A stretch of DNA of 64,000 nucleotides, from assembly GCA_028583685.1 (NCBI GenBank), contig JAMXIF010000003.1, positions 71,143,990 through 71,207,989 on the forward strand, written 5' to 3'. The translations under genes and the position numbers were made by a program. The DNA is from Petaurus breviceps papuanus. Taxonomy: Eukaryota > Chordata > Mammalia > Diprotodontia > Petauridae. Under the pieces are notes generated by a model, which had not been told where the DNA came from, ran no database searches, and was given only the letters and a program-made list of their open reading frames with translations. The first letter of the stretch is position 1. Every line of letters starts with the position of its first letter. Shown in pieces: positions 31,988-43,424 of the stretch.

Positions 31988-32297
31988 TGTTGCTAGCCCC
32001 CATTCCCAAACTTCCACTAATTATGTTGTTCCATGAACCTCAGTTCTGTAACCAATCATGTTGCCCACAATCCCATGATGTTATCTACCCTGTTCTATTC
32101 TTTATTCTGTACTCCCCAAAACCTATGTAAGAAAAATTGTCCTTTTGCTAAGGGTCTTTGGCATTAATGGAGGAAAACCCTTCACCCATTTTATTGATAG
32201 TCATCATGGCCCTGCTAATAAATATTATCTTTTGGGAAGTTTTGCCTCAGTTTACCCTTTGGTTAAATTTAAATTGTGGCACTACAAAAATTATTAT
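31988..32297 (+). mobile_element. Possible solo LTR relic of an endogenous retrovirus-like element
   Basis: A ~310 bp unit starting near TGTTGCTAGCCCCC and ending near GTGGCACTACA. It has a promoter-like stretch (cctatgtaagaaaa) and, 90 bp on, an AATAAA signal (32217), the usual U3-R order of an LTR. No internal viral region is adjacent. Old, and the family is not recognised. The call rests on layout alone. Confidence 0.3.
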
Positions 32298-32940
32298 TTT
32301 ATTATTTATATTTATATTATTTAAGTGGAAAGAGTTGACTCAGAGAGCAGTAGTTTTCCCTCTTACTGAAAGTCTCCAAGGCAAGACTGAATGATGACTT
32401 GTCAAATATGTTGTAGAGGGAATTTTTGTTCAAGTATAGGATGGAGTAGATGGCCTCAGAGACCCCTTTCAATTCAGAGATCCTCTGAGATTGTGGCATT
32501 ACAAGACTCACAGTCATATAGCATCACAGGGAGAAAATTGCTATTAAAAATTGAGATTTGATATCAGAGCAGCCTGAACCATTGGTAGTGTCCTGAAATT
32601 TCCAAAAGGCAAGCTAGCTTAATTTTTTTTCATGGTATGACCAGCTCATTGACTAGCTACATTGCCTATACTTATATATAAATAGATGTTTATATGTTCA
32701 AATACATGTGTTTCTCTCTACAAGTGTATATGTGCGTATATGTTGTAAACTAACTTTAAAATTAGGGAAATATCTATTTCAAGAAATCACCATACACATG
32801 CTGTATGCATGGTTACATATTCACACACACACTGATAAACTAACTCAATCAGTTGTATATAAAATTCCATGTTATAATCTGAGCAGTATATGTTTATTTA
32901 TTTAATTTTTCTAGGGTGGGTTACAGTATCATAATATTAG
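32298..32940. other. No gene seen
   Basis: AT-rich; short L3-like traces near 32400-32490 (tagatggcctcagagacccc, ttcagagatcctctgagatt) resemble a CR1/L3 3' end. Confidence 0.4.
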
Positions 32941-32942
32941 AG

Positions 32943-33470
32943 TATCACAGATTTAGAACTAGGAGGAACCTCAAAGGCTTGCAAGGCCAACCCCCCTAAT
33001 GTTACAGAAAGGCAACATTACATAGTAGGTAGAGCTCTAGACCTGGAGTCAGAAAGATCTGAGTTTGAATCCTGTCTCAGGCATTTGTTAGATCTATGAC
33101 CCTGGAAAAAGTCATCTACTCTTAGAGTTAGTCTTATAAAATGGAGACAATAATGAAACTAACCTCATAGACTTGTTGTGAGGATCAAATGACATAATAT
33201 ATGTAAGATACTTTGTAAAACTTAAAGACTACCTTCTCTTGTATGGGGTGGGGAGAGAGACAGGGAGACAGGAGACAGTTCAAAACTTTAAATATAACAC
33301 AAATAAATAAATAAAACCTAAAGCACTATATCATCACAGATGAATTTGAGGGCCAGGGAAGTTAAGTAATTTGTCTAATGTCACATAGCTGAAAAGTGGT
33401 GGAGGAATTTGAATACATCCTCTGACTCCAAAGCTGAACCCACTATTAGCACTAGGCAGCTTTCTCTCAA
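32943..33470. repeat. MIR-like SINE (sense) inside MIR-related antisense sequence
   Basis: The sense copy spans about 33005-33235 (gtaggtagagctctagacct, ggagtcagaaagatctgagt, acctcatagacttgttgtga). Flanking antisense MIR-type pieces lie at 32943-33003 (tagaactaggaggaacctca) and 33340-33470 (gtcacatagctgaaaagtgg), consistent with one copy having inserted into another. Confidence 0.6.
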
Positions 33471-34995
33471 ATGTCAATAAATTTCTTTCAGAAAATTTTG
33501 TTGTGGTTCAAGGTTTAATAAAATAGGTACAAATTAATTTGTAATATGTGAATTTTGAAAGCCTCCTACTACGGAATCCTTCCCTTTGAACTTTGCAGTA
33601 TTCAAACTTTTTCAAGAGATAGCAACTCTTTAGGTGAGTATCGGTTATCCTGTTTCATACATTGCTTGATGTTGGTATTCAGAAGATCATTGAACCTACG
33701 TGTATCTTTGCAGTCACATCTGTTAAAGAAACTTAAGAGAATTTTGTGCTATCAAAGAAAACTTTTTTTTAAAAACATCAGTAAACAACAGACACTATGG
33801 GATCTTATATTCTCTACATTAATCAGTCAGTTGTGTGGATATAAGAATATGATCTGCTCTAAAAAGTTATTAGCAAAAGCCTCCATTTCCCTTCTCAAAT
33901 TTTTTATTGAAAGATTCTTTCATATATGTATAAACATAATCATATATATTTTATAGAAATCATAAAATAGGTATACGTATGGTAGTTGCTAGTACCTTCT
34001 TGGTCTTTTTTTTTTTCGTAAATTGCCATTTGTGACCTCTATTCTTTCAGAATTTTCCATTATTTGAGATGTTTTGAAAATTGGTCCCTGAATGCCTTTA
34101 AAATCTTGTTGCCTCTAACACTTATTTCTTTTACATTTATTTAGTCAAGTACAGCTGTGTGCCTCTGTTTTATCTTCTGAAGTATTATTGCTTCCTCCTA
34201 AAATAAAACATGGGATGCTGAAGTGGTAGAAGCTAAGTGTGTTGGTTCTACTATAGGTGCTGATGAGAATAGATCACTATACAATACAAGAATATGTTAA
34301 ATTGTCTATTTTTGTTCTTCTAGTTTCATCTCCAAGTACTCTCCAAATATGATGGATTTGCTGGATCAATGAGAAACATCTCTATAGACTCATATTTGTG
34401 CCAATTTTTGTTCCTTTATGGGGTTTTCCTGCTCCTGTTCTTCCATTGTGCTCCCTCATTCTCATATGCTCTAATGGATCTCTGATACTGTCAATTCAAG
34501 AGCTCTCTTTTACACTGCTAATAAATACCCATCCATGCCTAAACGTCTTCTAAGACTCGACATTTTCATATTCTCCCTTATGTTCACCACTAGGGGTCCA
34601 CCTGATGTGATGGAGATCTCACTCGTTTTCTCCCAGTGTTACAAAGGTACTAGTGGAGCACTCTGGCCATCCATCCATAATTCATTGCTCTTTCCATGTA
34701 ATCAGCCTATCTGCTCTTCCTATCATAGAATTCTTTGATGACACCCTTTACCCTTGCCCTTTAGGGTTCTTCACTGGTAATATCTTGAAGCCTACTGATG
34801 TGCACCAATCACTTTATTTTTCTGTAATAGATACTCATCTTTAATTGTTTGCAGTAGATGTTATTTCACATCTTTCTGTCATGTAGAAACACTGTTAATA
34901 TTTAAAAGATACACTTTTTTCGTAAGAAGTTTAATCTAATAGTCCTGCTCTTCCCACAGTCATCAAGCCTCCTTTCTTTCTTTCTCCTGCTGAAA
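33471..34995. other. No gene assigned; possible decayed LINE sequence
   Basis: Pyrimidine-skewed, AT-rich sequence. The plus-strand frame at 33555-33956 (133 codons) has no recognisable motif. 34380-34850 has a composition like antisense LINE coding sequence but I cannot name the family. Confidence 0.35.
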
Positions 34996-34997
34996 AG

Positions 34998-35255
34998 AAG
35001 CAAGTAGGTGGCACAGTGGATTTATCAGTGGACCTGGAATCAGGGAGACTTTTGTTCAAACCTGGTCTCACATATCTATTTGCTGTATGTGGGTAAACTA
35101 CTTAACCTCTCTGCTTCAGTTTCCTCAACTATAAAGTAAGAGTAGTAAAGCACCTACCTCACATAGTTGTTATGAGGATAAAAAATATCTGTCAAGTACC
35201 TAACAGTGCTTGGTACATAGTAGGCACTTAAAAATGCATTTTTACCTTCCCCTTC
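34998..35255 (+). repeat. MIR-like SINE (sense)
   Basis: 'caagtaggtggcacagtgga', 'ttcagtttcctcaactataa', 'agcacctacctcacatagtt', 'gcttggtacatagtaggcac'. Nearly full length. Confidence 0.75.
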
Positions 35256-36660
35256 TCCCTTTCCCTCTGCATCAGTTGCACTCTAGGTCCAGATTACAGT
35301 TAATCTGAACTATCTGTCTGGACAAACCTTTTAGAGGGTCCATTCAAATGCATAAAGAAATCTAAGCAATAGGTATTCTTCACCTACTTGGTCTTTCCTG
35401 TACAGATAGGCAAACTCCTTTGTGTGATTATATATCCTTTCTTGGAGGCTTTGCCATGTTCTGGGACCTGATACAAATCAACATACAATGTCATCCACAA
35501 ATAGAAGTTATCTGGAGAATATCATCATCCACAGGGAATTCATCTCTGACCTGGAATTTACTATGGACTCCAATTAGAGTGGCATATGGTTTCCGTGAGG
35601 GTCATTTCCTGTTTTATTTCTCTTCTCATGTTTGTCATCAGAGGTTTATTGAACAGAGTTATTTCTGTTGTTGCAACCCTCCTCCTTGATAATGGTCTGC
35701 AAATACTATGTCTTTGCTTAGAAAGGAGATCAGGTGCTGCTTGCTGAAGTGGTTTCTTAAATAGATATTTTTCTCAATTTCCAAGTCCTTTCTTTAAGTT
35801 TTGAAATTAGGGTGATTTTAGGTTATTCAGTAATTGTGAAAACATTAATGTTAAATTTCAATATATTACTTTTGATATTCAAGCTTATGAGGTTTCATAA
35901 AAAGATACGAGGCTTCTTCTAGTATAGTATTATTTGTCATTTATATCCTAAATTATTGCAGAAAAAGACAAGAGTGAATTTTAAATATCTTAAATCATAC
36001 AGAAATCTTTTCTATGCACAGTATTAATTAGGCTATTCAAAGTTGAGGAGCAAATAGGATTAATTCTTAAATGATATGAATAGTTATATTAAGTAGAAAG
36101 AATGACAATTAAAGACAATTTTCAGGGGTTTATCTATGATGTCAGAAGAGAAATTTCTTTTCTTCACTAAAAACAGTTTCCATCTTCCATTGAATGAATT
36201 TATTAGCTAACTGTAGACATTTAGGGAGGAAGTTATTATTATATTGGTTTCATATTGAAATAAATTTTATTTCAGAGCAGAAAATGAAAACAAACAAAAA
36301 TAGCCACATTAAAGAAAGGTCCTGTCTACATTAACACTTTTTCTGGGAGCATTTTGTAGAAAGGAGCTCTGAATTTTGTATCATAGGCAAAAATGTATTT
36401 GCTAAAATATTTCTTCATACTTCCATCTTTGGAAAATCCTTCACCAAGTACATATAAATATTTTATTTCTTGTAAACTGCCATTAATTTCTCATAGTGCA
36501 CATGCTCACAGGCACATTTATCAAATTGCAGTGAAATTCACTTAGAAAATGACCATTATTTTCAAAGTGGAATCCAGCTCCAGAGTATGAGACATATAAA
36601 CCCATCTCATATAGATTCATAGATGTTTTTTCCAAAGTGTTGCCAGAAATGTAGCTTTAT
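35256..36660. other. Repeat-poor, AT-rich stretch without a gene
   Basis: About 1.4 kb in which I recognise no interspersed repeat. No exon signal is evident. A candidate for conserved non-coding sequence, but nothing in one sequence alone proves it. Confidence 0.4.
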
Positions 36661-36661
36661 T

Positions 36662-36845
36662 GGGATTTAGAGCTATAAGGAAACTTAGAAATCATTTGAT
36701 TGAACATCATCATTTTACAGATAAGGAAACCTAGGGCCAAGGGAAGGGAAGTGATTTGGCCAAGTGAGCCAAGTCAGTGAGCTTAGAAGCAGAGCAGGAA
36801 TTCAAAACAAGATTCTATGACTGTAAAATATATCACTTCAGAGCC
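36662..36845 (-). repeat. MIR-related SINE (antisense)
   Basis: 'ttagagctataaggaaactt', 'cattttacagataaggaaac', 'gcaggaattcaaaacaagat'. Confidence 0.55.
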
Positions 36846-37054
36846 ATTTCAAATAATGAGCAAGTAATCATAGTTCTTCCTCTCCAGGACTAACAGAACT
36901 TTTGCTCCAACTCAGCTCTACTACAGGGATATGTGAAGGAAATCTATGACAGTCACAGGGCTGATTGTGGAACAGTTGATTTTTGTCTACTTTCCTTTAG
37001 CCATTAGACATAATGTTTATTACTTTTCATTATTATTATTCACTCATTCCACAG

Positions 37055-37150
37055 CAGGGGTGGGGAACCTCAGCCTCCAGACCATATGTGGCCCTCTAGG
37101 TCCTCAAGCACAGCCCTTTGACTGAATCCAAACTTCACAGAACAAATACA
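37055..37150. mobile_element. Hairpin DNA element, half copy
   Basis: Left arm only: CAGGGGTGGGGAACCT, 'gtggccctctaggtcctcaa', 'ctttgactgaatccaaactt'. The complementary arm is missing. Confidence 0.7.
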
Positions 37151-37277
37151 TTCAACAAAAGAATTTGTCCATTTGTCCTACACTCTTCCTATATGCATTC
37201 TATTCATTCCCCAGGTATTCATTGAACCCATGTGGCCCCTTAGCTACTTAGGACTTCCCTCTATGACATCTAACCCC

Positions 37278-37520
37278 AGCTTTTAGGTGGTGCAGTGGAT
37301 GGAATGTAGGCTTCTAGTCAGGAAGACCTGAGTTCAAATTTGACCTCAGACACTTACTACCCAGACAAGCCATTTAATTTGTTTGTACCAATTTCCTCAA
37401 CTGTAAAATGTAGATAATAGCACTTGCTTACAGTGTTACTGTAAGGATTAAATTAGATAATATGTATAAAGCACTTTATACATAGTAGACACTATATAAA
37501 TGCTAGGTTTTATTATTATG
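37278..37520 (+). repeat. MIR-like SINE (sense)
   Basis: 'aggtggtgcagtggatggaa', 'gaagacctgagttcaaattt', 'caatttcctcaactgtaaaa', 'agcactttatacatagtaga'. Confidence 0.75.
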
Positions 37521-37551
37521 TTAACTTCCAATCATTTTTTTACCTTTACTC

Positions 37552-37795
37552 CAATCAAAATAATTGTTAATGTTTATATAGCAATGTTTGCAAAGTAATT
37601 TACATTTATTATGTCATTAGATCTTCACAATAACCCTGCAAGATAGTGCTATAATTACTCACATTTTTAAAATATGGAAACTGATACTGAGAAAAGTTAA
37701 GTAATTTATCCAGGGTCACAAAGCTAACAAGTTTCACAGGCAGGATTTGGACTTATGTCTCCTTGACTCCAGGGCTATTATCTAACTTCTTACAC
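37552..37795 (-). repeat. MIR3/THER-like SINE (antisense)
   Basis: 'tgtttgcaaagtaatttaca', 'atccagggtcacaaagctaa', 'ttatgtctccttgactccag'. Confidence 0.7.
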
Positions 37796-37799
37796 CACA

Positions 37800-39205
37800 T
37801 TCTATTCCCTTGGGTCCTCTCTCTAATGCCTTTATTTCTATTGATGTCATAACCATCCTCCCAATCACCTAGGTTTGAATCTTAAAAGTAATTTTTGACT
37901 CTTTTTTCAACCTCATTCTCCACATGAGATCTCTTGTCAAGTGCTATTAAATCTCCCTCTACCATTTGCATCTCTGTCCATTCCTTTCTATTCCCACTGC
38001 AACTACACTAATTCAAGCCCTTATTAACCTCAAAATTTCTATTATTTTAATAGCCTTCTAAATGGTCTTTCTGCTTCCATTTTTATCTGCACCAGTCCAT
38101 CTTTCACAATAGATTAAAAGTAATCCTCCCAATAAACCATTCTAAGAATATAATTTCTTTATCCTAAATCCTCCAATGTTGCTGCATTTTTTATTGGATA
38201 AAATATATTCTTATCTTGACATTCAAGGTCTTCTGTAATCTACCTTTCTACAATTGTCTCAAGTGCTCTTTTCTAGTCAAACTGTACTGCTTCTCATCCT
38301 CTGTTTTAATCCTAATAACTCAAATCTTTATGCTATTTTCTTTTCCGACTAAATTTTGTTACTAGTTATTGCCTATTCCCACCCTGACCCCTCAACACCT
38401 CACCCCTAGATTATTTTGGTAGCATTTTAATTGGTCTCCATTCCTTGAAGACTCTTCCTTCTCTAGTCCATGCTCTAATAAGCTATCAAATTGAACTTCC
38501 TAAAGTAGAAGTGCAACCATGTCAAGCCTACTACATTCAATAAACTCCAGTAGCCCCCAATTACCTTTAAGACCAAATGTAAAATCTTGTTTGGCATTCA
38601 AAACCCTTCATTTACTTGTCCCTCCCAACCTTTCCAGTCTTCTTACAGATTAATTACCCACATGAACTTTGTATTCTAGTGATGTTGGCCTTGCTATTTC
38701 TCACACAAGCTACTCCATCTCCTGACTATGGGCATTTTCACTGGCTGTCTCTCCTGTCTAGAATTCTCTTCCTTCTCATTGCTACCTAGATTTTCTGGGT
38801 TCCTTAAAATCCCAGCTAAAATCTCAGCTTTCGGGGAAACTGTGACACAGTGGATAGACCAGTGGCTCTAGATTCAGGAGAACCTGAATTCAAATTTGGC
38901 CTCAGACACAAGTTGTGTGACCCTTGGCGAGTCACTTAACCCTAATTGCCTCCAAACATATAATCTTGCCTTCTACAAGAAGCTTTTGAACTCTTAATAT
39001 TAATGTCTTCTTTTTGTTGATCAGCTCTAATTTATTCTGTATAAAACTTGTTTATACATTGTTATTTCTATGTTCTTCCTCCATTATACTGTGAATTCCT
39101 TGAGAGCAGGAACAGTCTTTTGCTTTTTTTTTTATATCTCCAGAGCAGCACAGTACCTGGCATGTAGTACATGCTTAATAAATGCTTATTAATTGATTCA
39201 CTATG
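37800..39205 (+). mobile_element. Two sense L2 3' copies in a row, second one split by a SINE
   Basis: The first copy runs about 37800-38390 and the second 38400-39205. In both, the order 'ccaatcacctaggtttgaat', 'aatagccttctaaatggtct', 'ttcaaggtcttctgtaatct' (first) or 'gacattcaa'-type, 'ctttccagtcttcttacaga', 'catgtagtacatgcttaata' (second) follows L2. A SINE lies at 38831-38958. No intact frame. Confidence 0.75.
38831..38958 (+). mobile_element. tRNA-headed short SINE, sense, 3' shortened
   Basis: 'aaactgtgacacagtggata', 'ctgaattcaaatttggcctc', ending 'cctaattgcctccaaa'. Inserted in an L2 at a point where the L2 continues on the other side (cttgccttctacaagaagct). Confidence 0.8.
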
Positions 39206-39430
39206 TTTTGCTTATTATGCCTAAAATGGACATCTCTGCTGAACTATTAAAATCCTTCCAAGGCCAACTAGGGCATTATCTACACCCAGAAAGCCTTATT
39301 TAATCACCCCAACATCCATAATGACTCTGTCCTCAAATTTCTCATAACACTTTATAATTCAATCATATTTTTCACTGTCTGTTATCATACTTATTCACAT
39401 ACATGACTTAATATTCTCATCCCTATTAGA
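39206..39430. other. No clear feature
   Basis: Unassigned, perhaps L2-related: 'ccctattagaatatacttct' continuing as 'cttgagggaaaag' after the SINE resembles the L2 3' end. Confidence 0.35.
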
Positions 39431-39440
39431 ATATACTTCT

Positions 39441-39604
39441 TTTTTTTTGGTTTTGCTCTTTGGAGGGCAATTGGGGTTAAGTGACTTGCCCAAGGTCACA
39501 CAGCTAGTTTTTGTGTTAAGTGTCTGAGGTCGGATTTGAACTCAGGTCCTCTTGACTCCAGAGCCAGTGCTCTAACACTGTGCCACCTAGCTGCCCCCTA
39601 AACC
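39441..39604 (-). mobile_element. tRNA-headed short SINE, antisense
   Basis: Complete antisense copy with an 8 bp target duplication atacttct at 39433-39440 and 39605-39612. Confidence 0.88.
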
Positions 39605-39769
39605 ATACTTCTTGAGGGAAAAGTTTATATAATCATGCAACATTTCAACTTTGTACTTATAGTGGTTCACTAGAGGACTTATATATAATAATCACATTAG
39701 AAATACTGAATTAAATTGAATTGCTGGCATGTAATTTACAATTTAATTTGAAAAACTAATTCTTGCTAA

Positions 39770-42335
39770 TGTATTTAATTTTTTTCCTCAATCAGCAAAA
39801 ATCTTTCCTCTCTCCCTCCCATCTCACCTCCCTCCCAATTGAGAATGAAAGAAAAACAAAAGCCTCAATGTAGGTGGCATGTTTATAATCAGGCCTCTGG
39901 AATCATGGTTGGTCATTATGCTGATTAGAGTTCCTAAATCTTTCAAAGTTGCTTGTCTTTACAAAATTGTTATTACTGTATAAATTGCTCTCTTGGTGCT
40001 GTTCATTTCACTTTAAATCAGTTCATAAAGTCTCCCCAGGTTTCTCTGAAACCATCCCCTTCATAATTTATTATATCATAACAGTACTCCATATACTGTA
40101 TACCAAATAATATATTCCATAGACCAAAACCTGTTCAGCCATTCCCCAAATGATGGGCCACCTGGCTTATATTCTAATTTTTTGCTACCTAGAAAAGGGC
40201 TATAAATATTTTTGTACCTCCTTAGTTAGAATTTGTATAGCACTAATCCCTCCCTTAATACAACCTCCCTATAATGGCCCAGTATCCTTTTTCTCCTATC
40301 CCACTTATCTCCTTATTGAGTGAAATGTTCTGTACCCACCTGAATACATGTTCTTCCTTCCCCTTTATTAGATCAAATAAGAGTAAGGTTCAAGGGTCAT
40401 CTGCCCTCACCCTACCTACCTACACATTAGTATAGAATTCTACTTTATTATGTGAGAAAATTTCCGCTGACTTTCCTTCCCCATCCTTACCCCTAGTATC
40501 CTTCCCTTTCCATTCTTCTTTTAAGGTCATTTGGGCATAGCAGAACCACTCTCAGGCTTTCTGTCTCATTAGACTTCTTCTATGACCCCTTATAATGAAA
40601 AGATTCATAGGAGGATAAATGTACCATTCTCTCATATTAGAATGTAAGTAGTTTATCTTTGTTTAGTCCTTTGTTATTGCTTGTTCATGTTTACTTTTTT
40701 CTGTTTCATTTAACTTTTGCATTTCAACTTAAAATTTCCTATGTAAATCTAGACTTCTCATCAGGACTGCTTGGAAGTCCTCCATTTCATTAAGAACCTG
40801 CTTTTCCCCATCTATAAGATCATATTTAGTGTTGCTGGATAAGTCATTCCTAGAGAAAGTCTATATCCTTTGTCTTCAGGAATAATATATTCTAAATTGT
40901 CTTACCCTATATAGTCGTAACTACTAAATCACATGTGATCCTCTGGCTCCTTGATACTTAAATTCTTTCTTTATGATTTCTTGAAATATTCTTTCATTGT
41001 TCTAATATCCCTAGGAGTTTTCAGTTTGGCATTTTTTTATATTTTTCCATTCTACCCTCTGGTTCCCAGAAATCTGGGCAGTTTTCTTTGAAAAATTTAT
41101 TGAAATGTGATGTTAAGGCCTTCTTCTTCTTTTCTTCTTCTCCTCCTTGTCCTTCTTCTTCCTCTTCTTCTTCTTCTCCTTCTCCTTCTTCTCTTCCTTC
41201 TCTTTCTCCTCCTCCTCCTCCTCCTCCTTCTTCTTCATTGGCTTCTATTTAGTTCTTTCTAATTAGTTTTGGGGATGTTTTTTTTTGCTTGGGCAAGGTT
41301 TTGTAATTTTGGTATTAAGCTGATAATTGTAGACTTCCTCTCATGGAATAGGAGGATAAGAACATTTGTATTAGTACAAGATCTCAAGGAGAACTCAGGT
41401 TGGGTATCTGAAAGCTTTCAGTGCTCTCAAAGGTCTAATCTAGGACAAAAGTATGATTACTGCCATCTTGATTGGAACTTTGTGAGTTTTTGAACTGGAT
41501 TTGGATGTGAGCAAGAGTAAATTGCTACTTGACTTAGTTTTTTTCAGTCATCTGGCAAGTTGTACTGGTTTAGAGTGATAGAACTGCAAGATTCCCATTG
41601 GTCCCAGATTTCTGCCCTGGTTGTTCATCAGCAGGCTTCAAAGTAGGCAGGAAGCTGGAACTAAGGTCATATCTTGAGTCTGGAATACAAGGCACATGAC
41701 TGCTCTTCTGAACTTCCTTCTTGACAGGTTAACTGCCTAAGGCTTGGGCTGTTCTTGACCCCTCCTTAATTTGCTCTTAGTCTGTGACATAGGACTGAAT
41801 CTGGTCACCTGTTCCTATATCCTAAATAAGTTATTTAGTCTGTGTCTAGGACCTCCTCTTCTTCTGGAGCATAAATACTCCCTGTACTAGAATATTATGG
41901 CATTGTACTCCTGACCAGACCCTCTATCCAGGGTCCATAGACTTCTCTGTATGACTTTTTATAACAGCCTTAGCTGGAAACATGTCTCACCATGCTTTAT
42001 GTTGGATTTTCCTCATATAATGAGTGTGTTAGCACTCTGACCTTTCCATCACATGCTGGGGTTGCATGTCCCCTGAGGAAAGCTGCTAGAGGCCTGTACA
42101 GGGATTTTCCACCCACCCCAAAGCAACCACTTCCATCTGTACCAGCACAAGGCATCTTCTATCTCCTGGTACCAGCCCAATATTCCAAATGTGATTTGGA
42201 GAACCACTAGTACAAAGAAGAAAAAACCTCTCTTTGATTTCAAGTGTCCCAGCCCTTTCTTCACTTATCATTTGAGGATAGAGGAGTGATACCCTCCACT
42301 CAATGATGAACATTCTTATGCTTGGTCATATACTA
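39770..42335 (-). mobile_element. Long antisense L1-like block (tentative)
   Basis: Phrases such as 'ctgttcagccattccccaaa' (40130), 'gggctataaatatttttgta' (40198), 'gtgttgctggataagtcatt' (40832) and 'accctctggttcccagaaat' (41056) belong to long antisense L1-related sequence that I recall as abundant in marsupials. The stretch after the CTT microsatellite (41270-42335) may be its continuation. Which subregion of L1 this represents is uncertain. No intact frame. Confidence 0.45.
41122..41235. repeat. (CTT/CTC)n microsatellite
   Basis: Impure pyrimidine trinucleotide array (ttcttc, tcctcc) of about 110 bp within the antisense L1-like block. Confidence 0.95.
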
Positions 42336-42339
42336 CACA

Positions 42340-43255
42340 TCCCAGGGGTTTTGAGTTCCTATACATCATCCAAATAGCTTTCAACACCTCTTCCTACCTG
42401 ATTTCCTCTTTCCCATCCTTCTCAACCTTTTCAACTACAAAGTTTCATCCAAAATTCATCCCACCTTTCCATTGTGACTTCTAAAATGTCTGCCATTGAC
42501 AACAAGCTTTCCTTCACCTTAAATCTATTCTTCTCCCATTCCTTCAATCTACTACCTCTTTCCCCTCATGACACAACCTCTCTGGTTTTTCTAGTAATTA
42601 CTTTCTAATAATGGATTCACCTTCACTCATTATTTTCAGCTCACTGTTCAAGGCAGAGCAGTTGGAATATTCTTTGCTCCCCATTGTCACCTCCAGGTTC
42701 TTCCTCTTCTTCTTTCACTCAATAACTGCTCTTCCTTTGATGTTCATGCTATTCATGTCTACTACCTAATCAAAATCCTGGTAGTTTGTGTCTATAGATT
42801 CTGAGGTCACCCCTTCTTCCTCAATGAGTTCAATAACTGCCTTACAATTTTTCTCTCCTCCCAACTCTTGCCCTCATACTAGGGAATTCTAGCATTCATA
42901 GTGATTCTCCCTGAAATACCCTAACCAGTCATTTCGCCAAACTGCTCTTCTGCCATGAGCTACTTCACCCCACTTCAGCCACACACAAACATAGCCATAA
43001 ATTTGATTTTGCCATCACTCACGAATGTAGAACCCCTCTTAATTCAGTAATTTCCCTCTCAGTGATCTCCTATTTATCTTTTGTGTCTTTGTCTATTTAA
43101 CTTGTTTGTCAATAACTGTTTACTTGTTGTCTCCCCCATTAGACTGTAATCTTCTTAAGGACAAGAACTATCTTTTACCTCTTTTTGTATCCCCAATGCT
43201 TAGTATAGTGCCTGGCATATAGTAGACACTTAACAAATATTTATTGAATGAATGA
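42340..43255 (+). mobile_element. L2 LINE (sense) with a large internal deletion
   Basis: The first part (42340-43075) resembles the L2 endonuclease region: 'gctcctcctt'-like pyrimidine codons, then 'cactagggaattctagcatt'-type sequence near 42880 and 'tgccatcactcacgaatgta' near 43010. It then jumps at about 43080 to the L2 3' end (ttgtctcccccattagactg, tagtatagtgcctggcatat, ttattgaatgaatgaat). The RT region is missing, which implies an internal deletion or two fragments lying together. Confidence 0.65.
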
Positions 43256-43302
43256 ATTTCCCCAGCAGGATTGTCTGGTGCATTTTCTAGCTCTGTTTAG
43301 AG

Positions 43303-43303
<1 letters not shown>

Positions 43304-43351
<48 letters not shown>

Positions 43352-43361
43352 NNNNNNNNNN

Positions 43362-43421
<60 letters not shown>
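43304..43421. repeat. (GT)n microsatellite with an assembly gap
   Basis: About 24 GT units, then 10 Ns at 43352-43361, then about 30 more units. Its true length is unknown. Confidence 0.98.

Positions 43422-43424
<3 letters not shown>

Noticed and set aside
33555-33956. 133-codon plus-strand frame
   Set aside because: No motif, biased AT-rich composition, no splice or promoter context; likely chance or old LINE sequence.
22596-42200. A 22 bp near match around 'atattccaaatgtg' at 22596 and 42179
   Set aside because: Flanking sequence does not align; too short to call a repeat.
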